64,000 nucleotides of DNA from Jeongeupia sp. USM3 (GTDB lineage Bacteria > Pseudomonadota > Gammaproteobacteria > Burkholderiales > Chitinibacteraceae), in contig NZ_CP017668.1 of NCBI RefSeq assembly GCF_001808185.1, positions 868,001 through 932,000 of the forward strand, written 5' to 3'. A program made the position numbers and the translations under genes. Under the pieces are notes generated by a model that saw only the letters and a list, made by a program, of their open reading frames with translations, was not told the DNA's origin and searched no databases. How positions within the stretch are numbered: the stretch's first letter is position 1; every line of letters starts with the position of its first letter. Below are positions 27,442 through 34,717 of this stretch, piece after piece.

Positions 27442-27633
27442 CTATTTCTCAGGCGTATCGCGTGACTGGACCCGTTTCTCCAGCCAGGATTGGATTTCGC
27501 CTTCAACCCAGCCGACGCTGCGCGCCCCAAGTTGGATAGGCTTGGGGAATATGCCGTCTGCAATGTACTTGTAGATCGTCGAACGGGCCAAGCCCGTCGT
27601 TTCGATGACCTGCTTGACGCGGATGATCTTCAT
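27442..27633 (-). CDS. alpA: AlpA-family phage transcriptional regulator
   Basis: 63 aa from the ATG at 27633 (MKIIRVKQVIETTGLARSTIYKYI), with GAGG about 12 nt upstream. It is a single winged-helix/excisionase-type DNA-binding domain: helix-turn-helix at RVKQVIETTGLARSTIYKYIADGIFPKPIQLG followed by the wing SVGWVEGEIQSWLEKR. AlpA-type proteins switch on satellite and cryptic-prophage genes, including integrase/excision functions, and often stand beside Gp2/YfjJ genes as here. The length is typical. Confidence 0.88.
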   Translation of the reverse strand: MKIIRVKQVIETTGLARSTIYKYIADGIFPKPIQLGARSVGWVEGEIQSWLEKRVQSRDTPEK

Positions 27634-28047
27634 GTTTTGGCTACCTCGCGAATTGGTCCAAAACATGGGTAAGGCAGGCAATTTTTGTCCTGTGCCCCCC
27701 CCTTATATCCAGCGACACACGCCACACAGGCGTCCTCACAGCGACCAGAAGCGTGTGGCACGCTCGCCATGCAAGTCTGTACATCGCGGATTGCAGCGAG
27801 GCTAAAGGACCGTGAGTCAAGCAACTGCTACCTGATCGGATGGAGCAATCCACAACCCACGCTACTTGTCGATTTCCTTGAGAAAATATGAAATAGGAAC
27901 TAATTTTACAGATGTAACTGGAAAAAATTGAGAATTAACTTACCAACTACCCAGACAAAATACAAATGATAATCACTACTATTAATAGAATTATTAAACC
28001 TAACCAGCTGCAAGAGCAAGGTCCGCGGTACATCTGACGAGGAAAAA
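27634..28047. other. Intergenic region between alpA and the second Gp2-type gene
   Basis: About 410 bp with no supported gene. The last ~150 bp before 28048 are strikingly A/T-rich and should hold the promoter of the plus-strand Gp2-type gene. A short imperfect inverted repeat (GCCACACAGG near 27720 with GCGTGTGGC near 27750) is present. Confidence 0.4.
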
Positions 28048-28728
28048 ATGAGCTCTATCATCAACATGTATGCAAAACCACTCACGCTCACGTACATACG
28101 ATCGGAGAGTGAAATTGCACAAAATCCAACAAAAAAACCCAAAAAAACAAAATCAGCACGAAGAAATGAAATCACAGAAGCACTATCCACCACTGGATAC
28201 ACTTACACATTCGATTCAAACATAGAGACGATATACATAACTAACGAAGGCGATTACGCATTGGACATTCAAAATCTAGAATCCACTGCGCAAGCCCTCA
28301 TCCGTTCGAAAGGCACGATCTTTACTTTTGGAACACATCAACGAGAAAAGAGGCCCGGCATCCTCACAACCACCTTAGGAAAAAGATTACTGCAGGCACT
28401 AGAAGTAAACACACAGGAAATAAAACAAGAATTTTCGAAACATCGATTCAATCCCCGTGTCGAATTACTTATTGAAAAAATGCAACACAACGATCGATGC
28501 AAAATAGCCAGCCAAGTCAAGAATATAATTCCCATTGATCTATTGAAGCCATGGATGGACGAATTAAATAACTTGATCGAAGAAATGATAAATGATGGAA
28601 ATTCGCAAGAATTTAAGGAAAAGCTAGCGGCTCATCGTCGCAACATAAACAAGAATTACAACAACACGAAAAAGTATCTCAATTCGCTTTGCGACAGCAG
28701 AAAAAAAAACACAAGTCATCCGACTTGA
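28048..28728 (+). CDS. Second Gp2-type (YagK/YfjJ) protein, N-terminal part of a frameshifted gene
   Basis: 226 codons from an ATG with an excellent GAGGAAAAA ribosome site. The frame ends at 28728, a few codons after a run of nine A (28701-28709). Skipping one base in that run leads straight into the next frame, giving ...NSLCDSRKKTQVIRLDLFY, the conserved VIRxDLxY strand of long Gp2-type proteins. The region up to here (TFDSNIETIYITNEGDYALDIQNLESTAQALIRSK etc.) is a poorly conserved N-terminal part. The gene is much more A/T-rich than the core genome, so it is probably acquired. Either a true inactivating frameshift, transcriptional slippage or a homopolymer sequencing error would explain the break. 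Confidence 0.7.
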   Translation: MSSIINMYAKPLTLTYIRSESEIAQNPTKKPKKTKSARRNEITEALSTTGYTYTFDSNIETIYITNEGDYALDIQNLESTAQALIRSKGTIFTFGTHQREKRPGILTTTLGKRLLQALEVNTQEIKQEFSKHRFNPRVELLIEKMQHNDRCKIASQVKNIIPIDLLKPWMDELNNLIEEMINDGNSQEFKEKLAAHRRNINKNYNNTKKYLNSLCDSRKKNTSHPT

Positions 28729-29203
28729 CTTGTTTTATCAGCAAAATCACGCCAATGCCGTCACGCCAGCAATGGCAAAAAAAGCATTAGGCAAATTACT
28801 GCATCGACGTGATCGTAACCCGCTCTTTCACCACTTGATCGGCTACATATGGAAACGGGAGTTTTTGCAGCAGCGTGGCTACCACTTCCACTTATTACTC
28901 GCATTCGATGGTGAACACGTTCAGGAAAGTGCCAAGCTGGCTCTAGAGATAGGAAACTACTGGAGCGTGGTTGCGACGGAGGGAACCGGCGCCTTTCTAG
29001 ACTGCAAGCGCTACAAGGACGACTTCCGATCCGGGGGCATTGGCACACTGAAGGGCGGCAATCCGAAAGAGCGTCAAAAATTCCACAAGACGCTCATCTA
29101 CCTGACCAAAACCGATTACTACATCAGCCTTGTCGACGGGGAACATGGGCGCAACCTAGGAAAAGGTCAGCTTTCACGCAGCAAGAAAGATCCGAAGCGA
29201 TGA
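28703..29203 (+). pseudogene. Second Gp2-type (YagK/YfjJ) protein, C-terminal part after the poly-A frameshift
   Basis: Continues in the +1 frame: KKTQVIRLDLFYQQNH, NPLFHHLIGYIWKREFLQQRGYHFHLLLAFDG (two-histidine HFH motif), SGGIGTL, and LIYLTKTDYYISLVDGEHGRNLGKGQL. This is the full conserved core of inovirus Gp2/YagK/YfjJ proteins. The only start in this frame is a TTG at 28730 without a ribosome site, inside the conserved strand, so it is not an independent gene. Joined with the upstream part it would be 384 aa. The gene is unrelated in composition to the split Gp2 gene at 25.1-26.8 kb, so two different elements seem to have contributed. Confidence 0.75.
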
Positions 29204-29216
29204 CAGTATTGAGCAT

Positions 29217-29960
29217 TCACATGAGCGAAGCCAAATAGTCAGCCCAAGCCTGCATCAAGGGTCGGCGCTTCTCCAGTGGGTCGGTGCGGTGATAGGCCGC
29301 CTCAACCTTGTTCTTCACCGTATGCGCCAGTGACCGCTCGGCAAGATCGCGGTCGTAACCCTGTTCGCTGCACCAGTCGCGAAAGCTGGAACGGAAGCCG
29401 TGCGCCGTTGCAGTCCGGCCGGGAATGTCGCTGTGTGCACCGGCACGCAGGAGGAAGGATGTCAGCACCATGTCGGCCAGGACGACGTATCACGTGAAGA
29501 CGGAAAGACCAGCACGTCGTGCTGACCTTGCTGCTGCTTCAGAAGTACTATGGCTTGTGTGGGGAGTGGCGCGCGGTGCAGAAGACCGGCTTTCATGCGC
29601 TCAGCCGGAATGATCCAAACAGCATGCCTCCAGTCGATTTCGTCCCAGGTCATGCCAACGTTCTTCGACCGAGCGGCAGGCCGTCAAGATCATGAACTCG
29701 AGTAGTCTACGGCTGACATCACTCTGCGTTCCGCGACACTGGGTAGCGACGAACGCGGGAATATCCACGCCAAGGCATGGCGGGATGATGAGTGGTCCGA
29801 CTGTTTTGCTGGGCTGCTGCGGCAGCAGGAACGGCACGACATTGACCGGGTTGGCCATACGGTAGCCATGCGCCCAAGCCATCACGACATGCAGTCGTTG
29901 CTTCACGCGGCCTGCTGTCGCGACTGTTTTCAACCCGAGTACCCGACAGGCTTTTGTGAC
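29217..29960 (-). pseudogene. P4-type tyrosine integrase, decayed remnant
   Basis: Three consecutive frames on the minus strand give pieces of one integrase: VKQRLHVVMAWAHGYRMANPVNVVPFLLPQQ (about 29900-29800), TWDEIDWRHAVWIIPAERMKAGLLHRAPLP (29653-29550), and TATAHGFRSSFRDWCSEQGYDRDLAERSLAHTVKNKVEAAYHRTD (29430-29250). The last contains the conserved HGFR arginine, the LAH histidine and the AYHRTD catalytic tyrosine. At least two frameshifts and the lack of the N-terminal ~200 residues show it is dead. It lies ~130 bp from the 3' end of tRNA-Arg, the usual place for such an integrase. Confidence 0.85.
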
Positions 29961-30004
29961 TAACCACCTCGCTAGTCGAGGTGGGATTGCCTAGCGGGGG
30001 AATT

Positions 30005-30028
30005 TGTCGGGGTACGTGTCGGGGTACG
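30005..30028. repeat. Perfect 12-bp tandem repeat beside the tRNA attachment site
   Basis: TGTCGGGGTACG occurs twice head to tail (30005-30016, 30017-30028), between the integrase remnant and tRNA-Arg. Short direct repeats here could be integrase arm-binding sites; this is inference. Confidence 0.55.
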
Positions 30029-30044
30029 GCTCACCCCTCGGACC

Positions 30045-30085
30045 AAAAGCAAAAAGGGCTGCATGACTTTCGCCTGCAACCCTTT
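30045..30085 (-). terminator. Intrinsic terminator downstream of tRNA-Arg
   Basis: 11-bp stem (30075-30085 with 30053-30063, one G-T pair) followed on the minus strand by TTTGCTTTTG. It lies just after the CCA end of tRNA-Arg and should end its transcript. Confidence 0.75.
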
Positions 30086-30093
30086 GATTTTAT

Positions 30094-30170
30094 TGGTGCG
30101 CCCGACAGGGATCGAACCTGTGACCTTCAGCTTCGGAAACTGACACTCTATCCAACTGAGCTACGGACGC
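30094..30170 (-). tRNA. tRNA-Arg (anticodon CCG)
   Basis: 77 nt including an encoded CCA. The acceptor GCGTCCG pairs with CGGGCGC (minus-strand sense, one G-T). The D arm contains AGCTCAGTTGGATA, the anticodon loop is TTCCGAA with anticodon CCG reading CGG, and the T arm contains GGTTCGATCC. A decayed integrase lies immediately beyond its 3' end, so this tRNA is the likely attachment site of the island to its left. Confidence 0.96.
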
Positions 30171-30186
30171 AGCACCAAGGGGGGCG

Positions 30187-30192
30187 ATCATA
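30187..30192 (-). promoter_or_regulatory. Probable -10 box of tRNA-Arg
   Basis: TATGAT on the minus strand about 17 bp upstream of the mature tRNA 5' end; the -35 hexamer is weak. Confidence 0.4.
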
Positions 30193-30224
30193 GCGCGTAG
30201 ATGCCGGCCCGTCTACACGCAGCT

Positions 30225-30252
30225 TTCTGGTGACCGTCTTTGACGGTATAAT
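30225..30252 (+). promoter_or_regulatory. Probable promoter of the cytochrome c gene
   Basis: A perfect TATAAT at 30247-30252 with a poor -35 (TTTCTG) 17 bp upstream, ~70 bp before the cytochrome start codon. Confidence 0.5.
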
Positions 30253-30324
30253 TGCCGCCACAAAAAAGCGGTTCCGTACACAGTTCTCCAAACAAGACTT
30301 CAATATTTGCATAGGGATGGCAGC

Positions 30325-31065
30325 ATGAGCGGCTCCAACGCATCTGCGGCAAAAAGCGTCGTCGGTCTGATTCTGACCGCGATCGTCGGTATTCCGGTAT
30401 TCATTTACCTCGTGGTCAAGCTGTTCACCTCGGGCAGCGGCATCGATCTCGGCAGCAACACGATGACCGGCGAGGCTGTCGCTGCACGCCTGCAGCCGAT
30501 CGGCAGCGTCAAGATCGTCGACAGCGCGCCGCCGGGACAGCGTTCCGGCAAGTCGGTCTACGAGGCGATCTGTTTCTCCTGTCATGCCACGGGTCTGGCC
30601 GGCGCGCCGAAGCTTGGCGATGCGGCGACCTGGACTGCGCGCATCGGCAAGGGCTTCGAGACGCTCGCCAAGCATGCGATCGAAGGCTTCAACGCCATGC
30701 CGGCACGCGGTGGCGCACCGGATCTGACCGATGACGAAGTCAAGCGCGCGGTTGCCTTCATGGGCAACGCCGCCGGCGCCAAGTTCACCGAGCCGCCGGT
30801 TGCTGCAGGCGCCGCAGCCGATCCGGCGACCAAGGGCAAGGAGATCTATGCGTCGCTCTGTATCAACTGCCACGGCACCGGTGTTGCCGGCGCACCCAAG
30901 CTGGGCGACAAGGCGGCCTGGGGGCCGCGCCTGAAGGACGGTGCCGATTCGGCGATCGCCATCGGCATCAAGGGCCTGAATGCAATGCCACCGAAAGGCG
31001 GCTACACCGGCTCCGACGACGAGTTCAAGGCTGCAGCGCTGTACATGATCAGCCAGGCCAAGTAA
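30325..31065 (+). CDS. Membrane-anchored dihaem cytochrome c (c5-like)
   Basis: 246 aa from the ATG at 30325, preceded by AGGGA. One N-terminal transmembrane helix (residues ~12-33, VVGLILTAIVGIPVFIYLVV) anchors a periplasmic part with two tandem class I haem domains. The CxxCH motifs are C83-FSC-H87 and C179-IN-C182-H183, each followed by a GAPKLGD segment and a distal NAMP methionine. The repeated arrangement indicates internal duplication of a cytochrome c5/c4-type unit. Expected role: electron carrier between the bc1 complex or other donors and a terminal oxidase or reductase; the partner is not shown. It is monocistronic, with its own promoter and a strong terminator. Confidence 0.92.
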   Translation: MSGSNASAAKSVVGLILTAIVGIPVFIYLVVKLFTSGSGIDLGSNTMTGEAVAARLQPIGSVKIVDSAPPGQRSGKSVYEAICFSCHATGLAGAPKLGDAATWTARIGKGFETLAKHAIEGFNAMPARGGAPDLTDDEVKRAVAFMGNAAGAKFTEPPVAAGAAADPATKGKEIYASLCINCHGTGVAGAPKLGDKAAWGPRLKDGADSAIAIGIKGLNAMPPKGGYTGSDDEFKAAALYMISQAK

Positions 31066-31085
31066 GTAGGTATCTACCAGTGATC

Positions 31086-31118
31086 AAACGGGCGGCCTGA
31101 CCGCCCGTTTTGCTTTTC
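31086..31118 (+). terminator. Intrinsic terminator after the cytochrome c gene
   Basis: Perfect 10-bp stem (31086-31095 with 31101-31110), 5-nt loop, followed by TTTTGCTTTTC. Confidence 0.88.
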
Positions 31119-31131
31119 AGGAGCACGCACG

Positions 31132-31611
31132 ATGAGTTTCACGATTCGCCCCGCCCGCCCCGACGACGTCGCCGGAATCCTGGCGATGATTTGCGAACTG
31201 GCCGAGTTCGAGCAGTTGAGCCATCTCGTCACGGCGACCGAAGCCAAGCTCGCCGACGACCTGTTCGGCGCCGCGCCGGCGTGCGAGTGCATCGTCGGCG
31301 AAGCGGACGGCCAGACCGTCGCGTTCGCGCTGTACTTCCACAACTATTCGACTTTCCTGGCGCGACGCGGGCTGTATCTCGAAGACCTGTACGTCCGCCC
31401 GGTTGCACGGGGTCGCGGTCACGCCCGCGCGATGATGACCCATCTGGCACAACTGGCGCGCGAGCGCGGCTGCGGGCGTTTCGAGTGGAGCGTGCTCGAC
31501 TGGAATGCCAACGCGATCGCGTTCTACGAAGCGATCGGCGCAACGGTGTTGCCGGACTGGCGCATCTGCCGCGTCACCGGCCCGGCGCTGGAGAACCTCG
31601 CCGGCCGTTGA
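31132..31611 (+). CDS. GNAT-family N-acetyltransferase
   Basis: 159 aa covering one complete GNAT fold: an N-terminal FTIRPARPDDVAGILAMI strand-helix, a central LYLEDLYVRPVARGRGHARAMM acetyl-CoA site (motif A; the R/Q-x-x-G-x-G/A loop is ARGRGHA), and a C-terminal NANAIAFYEAIGATVLPDWRICRVTG. The FHNYSTFLARRGLYLEDLYV segment matches the diamine/spermidine-type and related acetyltransferases, so a small amine is a likely acceptor. The gene lies between two terminated units, followed at 76 bp by an SMR exporter gene. Confidence 0.85.
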   Translation: MSFTIRPARPDDVAGILAMICELAEFEQLSHLVTATEAKLADDLFGAAPACECIVGEADGQTVAFALYFHNYSTFLARRGLYLEDLYVRPVARGRGHARAMMTHLAQLARERGCGRFEWSVLDWNANAIAFYEAIGATVLPDWRICRVTGPALENLAGR

Positions 31612-31687
31612 ACGAAATCCGTCCGCCTCTCTTTCGGGTTTCCGAGGCGGGCCTGTCGTTTCCGAGCCCGCAACACAGGAGTTCTAC
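31612..31687 (+). promoter_or_regulatory. Leader with two overlapping stem-loops before the SMR exporter gene
   Basis: CCGCCTC ... GAGGCGG (about 31621-31648) and CGGGC ... GCCCG (about 31645-31670) can form alternative hairpins, and TTTCCGAG occurs twice. The second is followed by AGGAG and the ATG. It could be a translational control element. The loops do not contain the ACGR sequence of mini-ykkC (guanidine-II) riboswitches, so no riboswitch class is assigned. Confidence 0.35.
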
Positions 31688-32008
31688 ATGACCAATTACT
31701 GGCTCGTGCTCGGCATCGCCGTCTTTACCGAAATCGTCTGGGCGCTGTCGCTCAAGTACGTGCAGCTTCACCCCAGCCCGTGGATCATCGGCGGCTCGGT
31801 CGCACTGTCCTTCCTGAACATGGCGCTGCTGTCGTTCGCGATGAAGGGCATTCCGGCCGGCACCGCCTACGCGATCTGGACCGGGCTCGGCGCGGTCGGC
31901 GTCACCATCGGCGGCATCATCTGGTTCGGCGACCCGCTCGGCGCCGTGCGGGTGTTCTTCCTCGCGCTGATCGTCACCGGTGTCGTCGGTTTGAAGATGG
32001 CATCATGA
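31688..32008 (+). CDS. sugE: SugE/Gdx-type small multidrug resistance exporter
   Basis: 106 aa with four transmembrane helices. Family marks are the membrane glutamate of helix 1 (VFTEIVWALSLKY, E15) and the GTAYAIWTGLGAVGVTIGGIIWFGDP segment, which is the SugE/Gdx subtype pattern rather than EmrE. Members work as antiparallel dimers and exchange protons for quaternary ammonium compounds or guanidinium. The start has CAGGAG 7 nt upstream. The substrate here is not decided by sequence. Confidence 0.88.
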   Translation: MTNYWLVLGIAVFTEIVWALSLKYVQLHPSPWIIGGSVALSFLNMALLSFAMKGIPAGTAYAIWTGLGAVGVTIGGIIWFGDPLGAVRVFFLALIVTGVVGLKMAS

Positions 32009-32036
32009 AAAAAGCCGGCTCCGCCGGCTTTTTTCA
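32005..32036. terminator. Bidirectional intrinsic terminator between sugE and the hydrolase gene
   Basis: AAAAAAGCCGGC / GCCGGCTTTTTT symmetrical hairpin with 3-nt loop, overlapping the sugE stop. It can serve both the plus-strand exporter and the minus-strand hydrolase gene. Confidence 0.85.
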
Positions 32037-32154
32037 TGATGGTCGCACTTGCGGCAGCAACCGGATCCGGTGCAGCCGGTGCCGGCAGGCGCGCCGGTCT
32101 TCGCTCACCGCAGTCCAAGCAGTACGGCAGGCGATGCCGGCAGCGTAGTCATTG

Positions 32155-33036
32155 TCAGACGCCGTGCTGCTTGAACCAGCCGAGCATCTTCTGCCAGCCG
32201 TCGCGCGCCGCCGCCTCGTTGTAGCTGGGCCGGTAATCGGCATTGAAACCGTGGCCGGCATCGGGGTAGACGATGATCTCCGACGGTGCCTTCGCCTTTT
32301 TGATCGCCTCGCGCATCTGCGCAACCGACTCGGCCGGAATGCCCTTGTCCTGGCCGCCGTACAGCCCCAGTACCGGCACCTTGAGCTCGGCGGCAACGTC
32401 GACCGGCTGCTTCGGGGTATTGGCCGTGGGGGTCCCGACCAGCCGGCCATACCAGGCCACCGCGGCCTTCAGCCCCGGGCTGCGTGCGGCGTACAGCCAG
32501 ACGATGCGCCCGCCCCAGCAGAAGCCGGTCATCGCGATCCGCCTGGCGTCACCACCGTTCTGCGCCGCCCACGCAACCGTGGTATCGAGGTCGGCCAGCA
32601 CCTGCGTGTCGGGCACGCTCATCACCAGCTTCATCAACTGGTCGACCTCGGGGTATTTGCGCGGGTCACCCTGGCGGAAGTACAACTCGGGCGCGATCGC
32701 CAGATAGCCCTGCTTGGCAAGGCGGCGGCACAGCGCCTGGATATGCTCGTGCACGCCGAAGATTTCCTGCACGACGATCACCGTCGGCAATGCCGCCGCG
32801 TCGCCGTCGGGGCGGGCCCGGTACGCCGGCATCGCGCCACCGGCCACCGGAATGGTGACGGCACCGGCGATCAGGCCCGTGCCGTCGGTCGAGATCGTCG
32901 TCGCGGCGACCGGGCGGACGGCGAGCGCAAAACCCGCCGCCAGCGTGCCGGAAAGAAAAACACGCCGGGATGCGTCATCCGGCGTGCAGGGTTGCTTGGG
33001 TTCGGTCACGGCGCTGCTCCGGATTGACGGGGTCAT
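32155..33036 (-). CDS. Dienelactone hydrolase family protein with Tat-like signal
   Basis: 293 aa from the ATG at 33036; a GTG at 33009 with GGAG 8 nt upstream is an equally good start. The N-terminus has SRRVFLSGTLAAGFALAV, a twin-arginine-type signal, so a periplasmic enzyme is expected. The alpha/beta-hydrolase fold carries the dienelactone-hydrolase triad: nucleophile C173 in GFCWGG, D230 in GGQDKG, H262 in DAGHGF. The family hydrolyses lactones and related esters, but the exact substrate is unknown. It shares a bidirectional terminator with sugE. Confidence 0.88.
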   Translation of the reverse strand: MTPSIRSSAVTEPKQPCTPDDASRRVFLSGTLAAGFALAVRPVAATTISTDGTGLIAGAVTIPVAGGAMPAYRARPDGDAAALPTVIVVQEIFGVHEHIQALCRRLAKQGYLAIAPELYFRQGDPRKYPEVDQLMKLVMSVPDTQVLADLDTTVAWAAQNGGDARRIAMTGFCWGGRIVWLYAARSPGLKAAVAWYGRLVGTPTANTPKQPVDVAAELKVPVLGLYGGQDKGIPAESVAQMREAIKKAKAPSEIIVYPDAGHGFNADYRPSYNEAAARDGWQKMLGWFKQHGV

Positions 33037-33052
33037 CCAGCAGCATAGCCGA

Positions 33053-34510
33053 TCAGCGCGACGGCACCGCCGCGATCGCCGCCTTCAGCAGGGTCCAGAA
33101 CTTCACCACCGATTCGGTATCGACGCGTTCGTCGGGCGAATGCGCGCCGCGTATCGTCGGGCCGAACGACACCATGTCCATCTGCGGGTACTTGGCCGCG
33201 ATCAGCCCGCACTCGAGCCCGGCGTGGATGACTTCGACGGCCAGCTCGCCGCCGAACTGCCGGCGGTAGACGTCCTTGAGCAGGGCCAGCACCGGCGACG
33301 ACGGATCCGGCGCCCAGCCCGGGTACTCGCCGCTTTCGATCACCACCGCGCCGGCGAGCCGGCCGATCGCGCGGATCTTGCGCTTGATGTCGGACAGCCC
33401 GTAGGCATTGAGCGAGCGCGCCATCGAGATCGCTTCGAGACCGTGTTCGGCGTCGATCCGCACGACGCCGAGGTTGGCCGAGGTTTCGACCACGCCGTCG
33501 ATGTCGGGACTCCAGCGCAGCACGCCGTGATGGGCGGCAACCAGCAGCTCCATCGACGTCCGGCTGCACGCTTCGCTCAATGCCAGCTGCGCCTTCGACG
33601 GGGTCACGGACAGCGCCGCATTCGGCTCGACCTGGCGCAGCCGGATTTCCAGTCCGTTGCGCCACTGCGCAACCATCTCGTCGAGCCATGGCAGCGCACC
33701 GGCCGGCAGCGCCAGCGTCACGAAGGCCTCCCGCGGCAGCGCATTGCGCAAGGTGCCGCCGCGCATCGACACGAGACGCGCACCGAAGCGTTCAATCGCG
33801 TCGAGCGCCAGATGCGCAAGCGCACGGATCGGCTGGCCGTGCTGCTTGTGGATGTCGGCACCGGAATGCCCGCCCTTGAATCCGGTCAGCGCGATCTCGA
33901 TCGTCGTCCAGTCAGCCGGCACGGCCTGGCATTGCACCGCACGCTTGTAAGTAATGTCGACGCCACCGGCGCAGCCGATATAGCACTGCCCCCATTCCTC
34001 GGTATCGAGGTTGAACAGCAGCCCCCCCTGCAGCCAGCCGGCGGCCAGCCCCTGGACGCCGCTCATCCCGGCTTCCTCGTCGACCGTCAGCAGCACTTCG
34101 AGCGGGCCGTGCGGCACGTCGTCGGCCTCGAGCACCGCCAGCGCCGCGGCGACGCCGATGCCGTTGTCGGCGCCGAGCGTCGTGCCGTCGGCGTGCAGCC
34201 AGCCGTCGACCAGCCGCGTGCGGATCGGGTCCTTGTGGAAGTCGTGCCCCCGGCCTTCGTTCTGCTGCGTCACCATGTCGAGATGGCCCTGCAGCACCAC
34301 GCCGACGCGGTCCTCCATGCCCTCGGTTGCCGGCTTGCGGATCAGCAGGTTGCCGGCCGCATCGACCTCGGCGAACAGCCCGCGGCCGAGCGCCCAGTCG
34401 CGCAGATGCTCGCGCAGCGCAGCCTCGTGCTTGGACGGGCGCGGATGGCGGCACAGCGTGGCGAAGTGCTGCCACAGGGTTTGAGGCTGAAGATCGGCAA
34501 CGGCATTCAT
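33053..34510 (-). CDS. pepD: Aminoacyl-histidine dipeptidase (PepD), M20 family
   Basis: 485 aa from MNAVADLQPQTLWQHF. A longer in-frame start would run into the regulatory region and lacks a ribosome site. Zinc-site motifs of the M20 peptidases are in order: GHLDMV, TTLGADNGIGVA, DEEAGMSG (general base E), LDTEEWG, and the lid-domain GGHSGADIH. The C-terminal HAGLECGLI completes the active site. PepD cleaves carnosine-like Xaa-His and other dipeptides in the cytosol and supplies amino acids from peptides. Length is normal for the family. It is divergent from the lysine operon. Confidence 0.93.
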   Translation of the reverse strand: MNAVADLQPQTLWQHFATLCRHPRPSKHEAALREHLRDWALGRGLFAEVDAAGNLLIRKPATEGMEDRVGVVLQGHLDMVTQQNEGRGHDFHKDPIRTRLVDGWLHADGTTLGADNGIGVAAALAVLEADDVPHGPLEVLLTVDEEAGMSGVQGLAAGWLQGGLLFNLDTEEWGQCYIGCAGGVDITYKRAVQCQAVPADWTTIEIALTGFKGGHSGADIHKQHGQPIRALAHLALDAIERFGARLVSMRGGTLRNALPREAFVTLALPAGALPWLDEMVAQWRNGLEIRLRQVEPNAALSVTPSKAQLALSEACSRTSMELLVAAHHGVLRWSPDIDGVVETSANLGVVRIDAEHGLEAISMARSLNAYGLSDIKRKIRAIGRLAGAVVIESGEYPGWAPDPSSPVLALLKDVYRRQFGGELAVEVIHAGLECGLIAAKYPQMDMVSFGPTIRGAHSPDERVDTESVVKFWTLLKAAIAAVPSR

Positions 34511-34546
34511 GGGCGACTCGTCAGGTTGGATTAAGAGAATGATCCG

Positions 34547-34590
34547 ATGGTAATCCCCTCGTCCGGGTACGTCCTGTGATGGATTACCAT
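34547..34590. promoter_or_regulatory. Inverted repeat in the pepD / lysine-operon divergent region
   Basis: ATGGTAATCC at 34547-34556 and GGATTACCAT at 34581-34590 are perfect inverted copies separated by 24 bp. They lie between divergent genes and are a candidate paired operator. Confidence 0.45.
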
Positions 34591-34610
34591 GGCATGCCAT
34601 TCAGGTTGCT

Positions 34611-34632
34611 CATTGCGACTTTTTACGCAATG
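34611..34632. promoter_or_regulatory. Palindromic candidate operator upstream of the lysine-catabolism operon
   Basis: CATTGCG-8 nt-CGCAATG, a perfect 7-bp dyad with an A/T-rich centre, 85 bp before the DUF1338 start. The layout resembles Lrp/AsnC or similar dimeric regulator sites; no regulator gene is in the window. Confidence 0.4.
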
Positions 34633-34717
34633 CAGGCCCGGCGATGCCGCGCCTCGGCCGACGACGCGGGATGCGCAGCGCGCGCTATGCTGAACTATCG
34701 CGGTTCGGGATGCGACC

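Noticed and set aside
31612..31687. Guanidine-II (mini-ykkC) riboswitch before sugE
   Set aside because: Two stem-loops are present, but neither terminal loop has the ACGR sequence.
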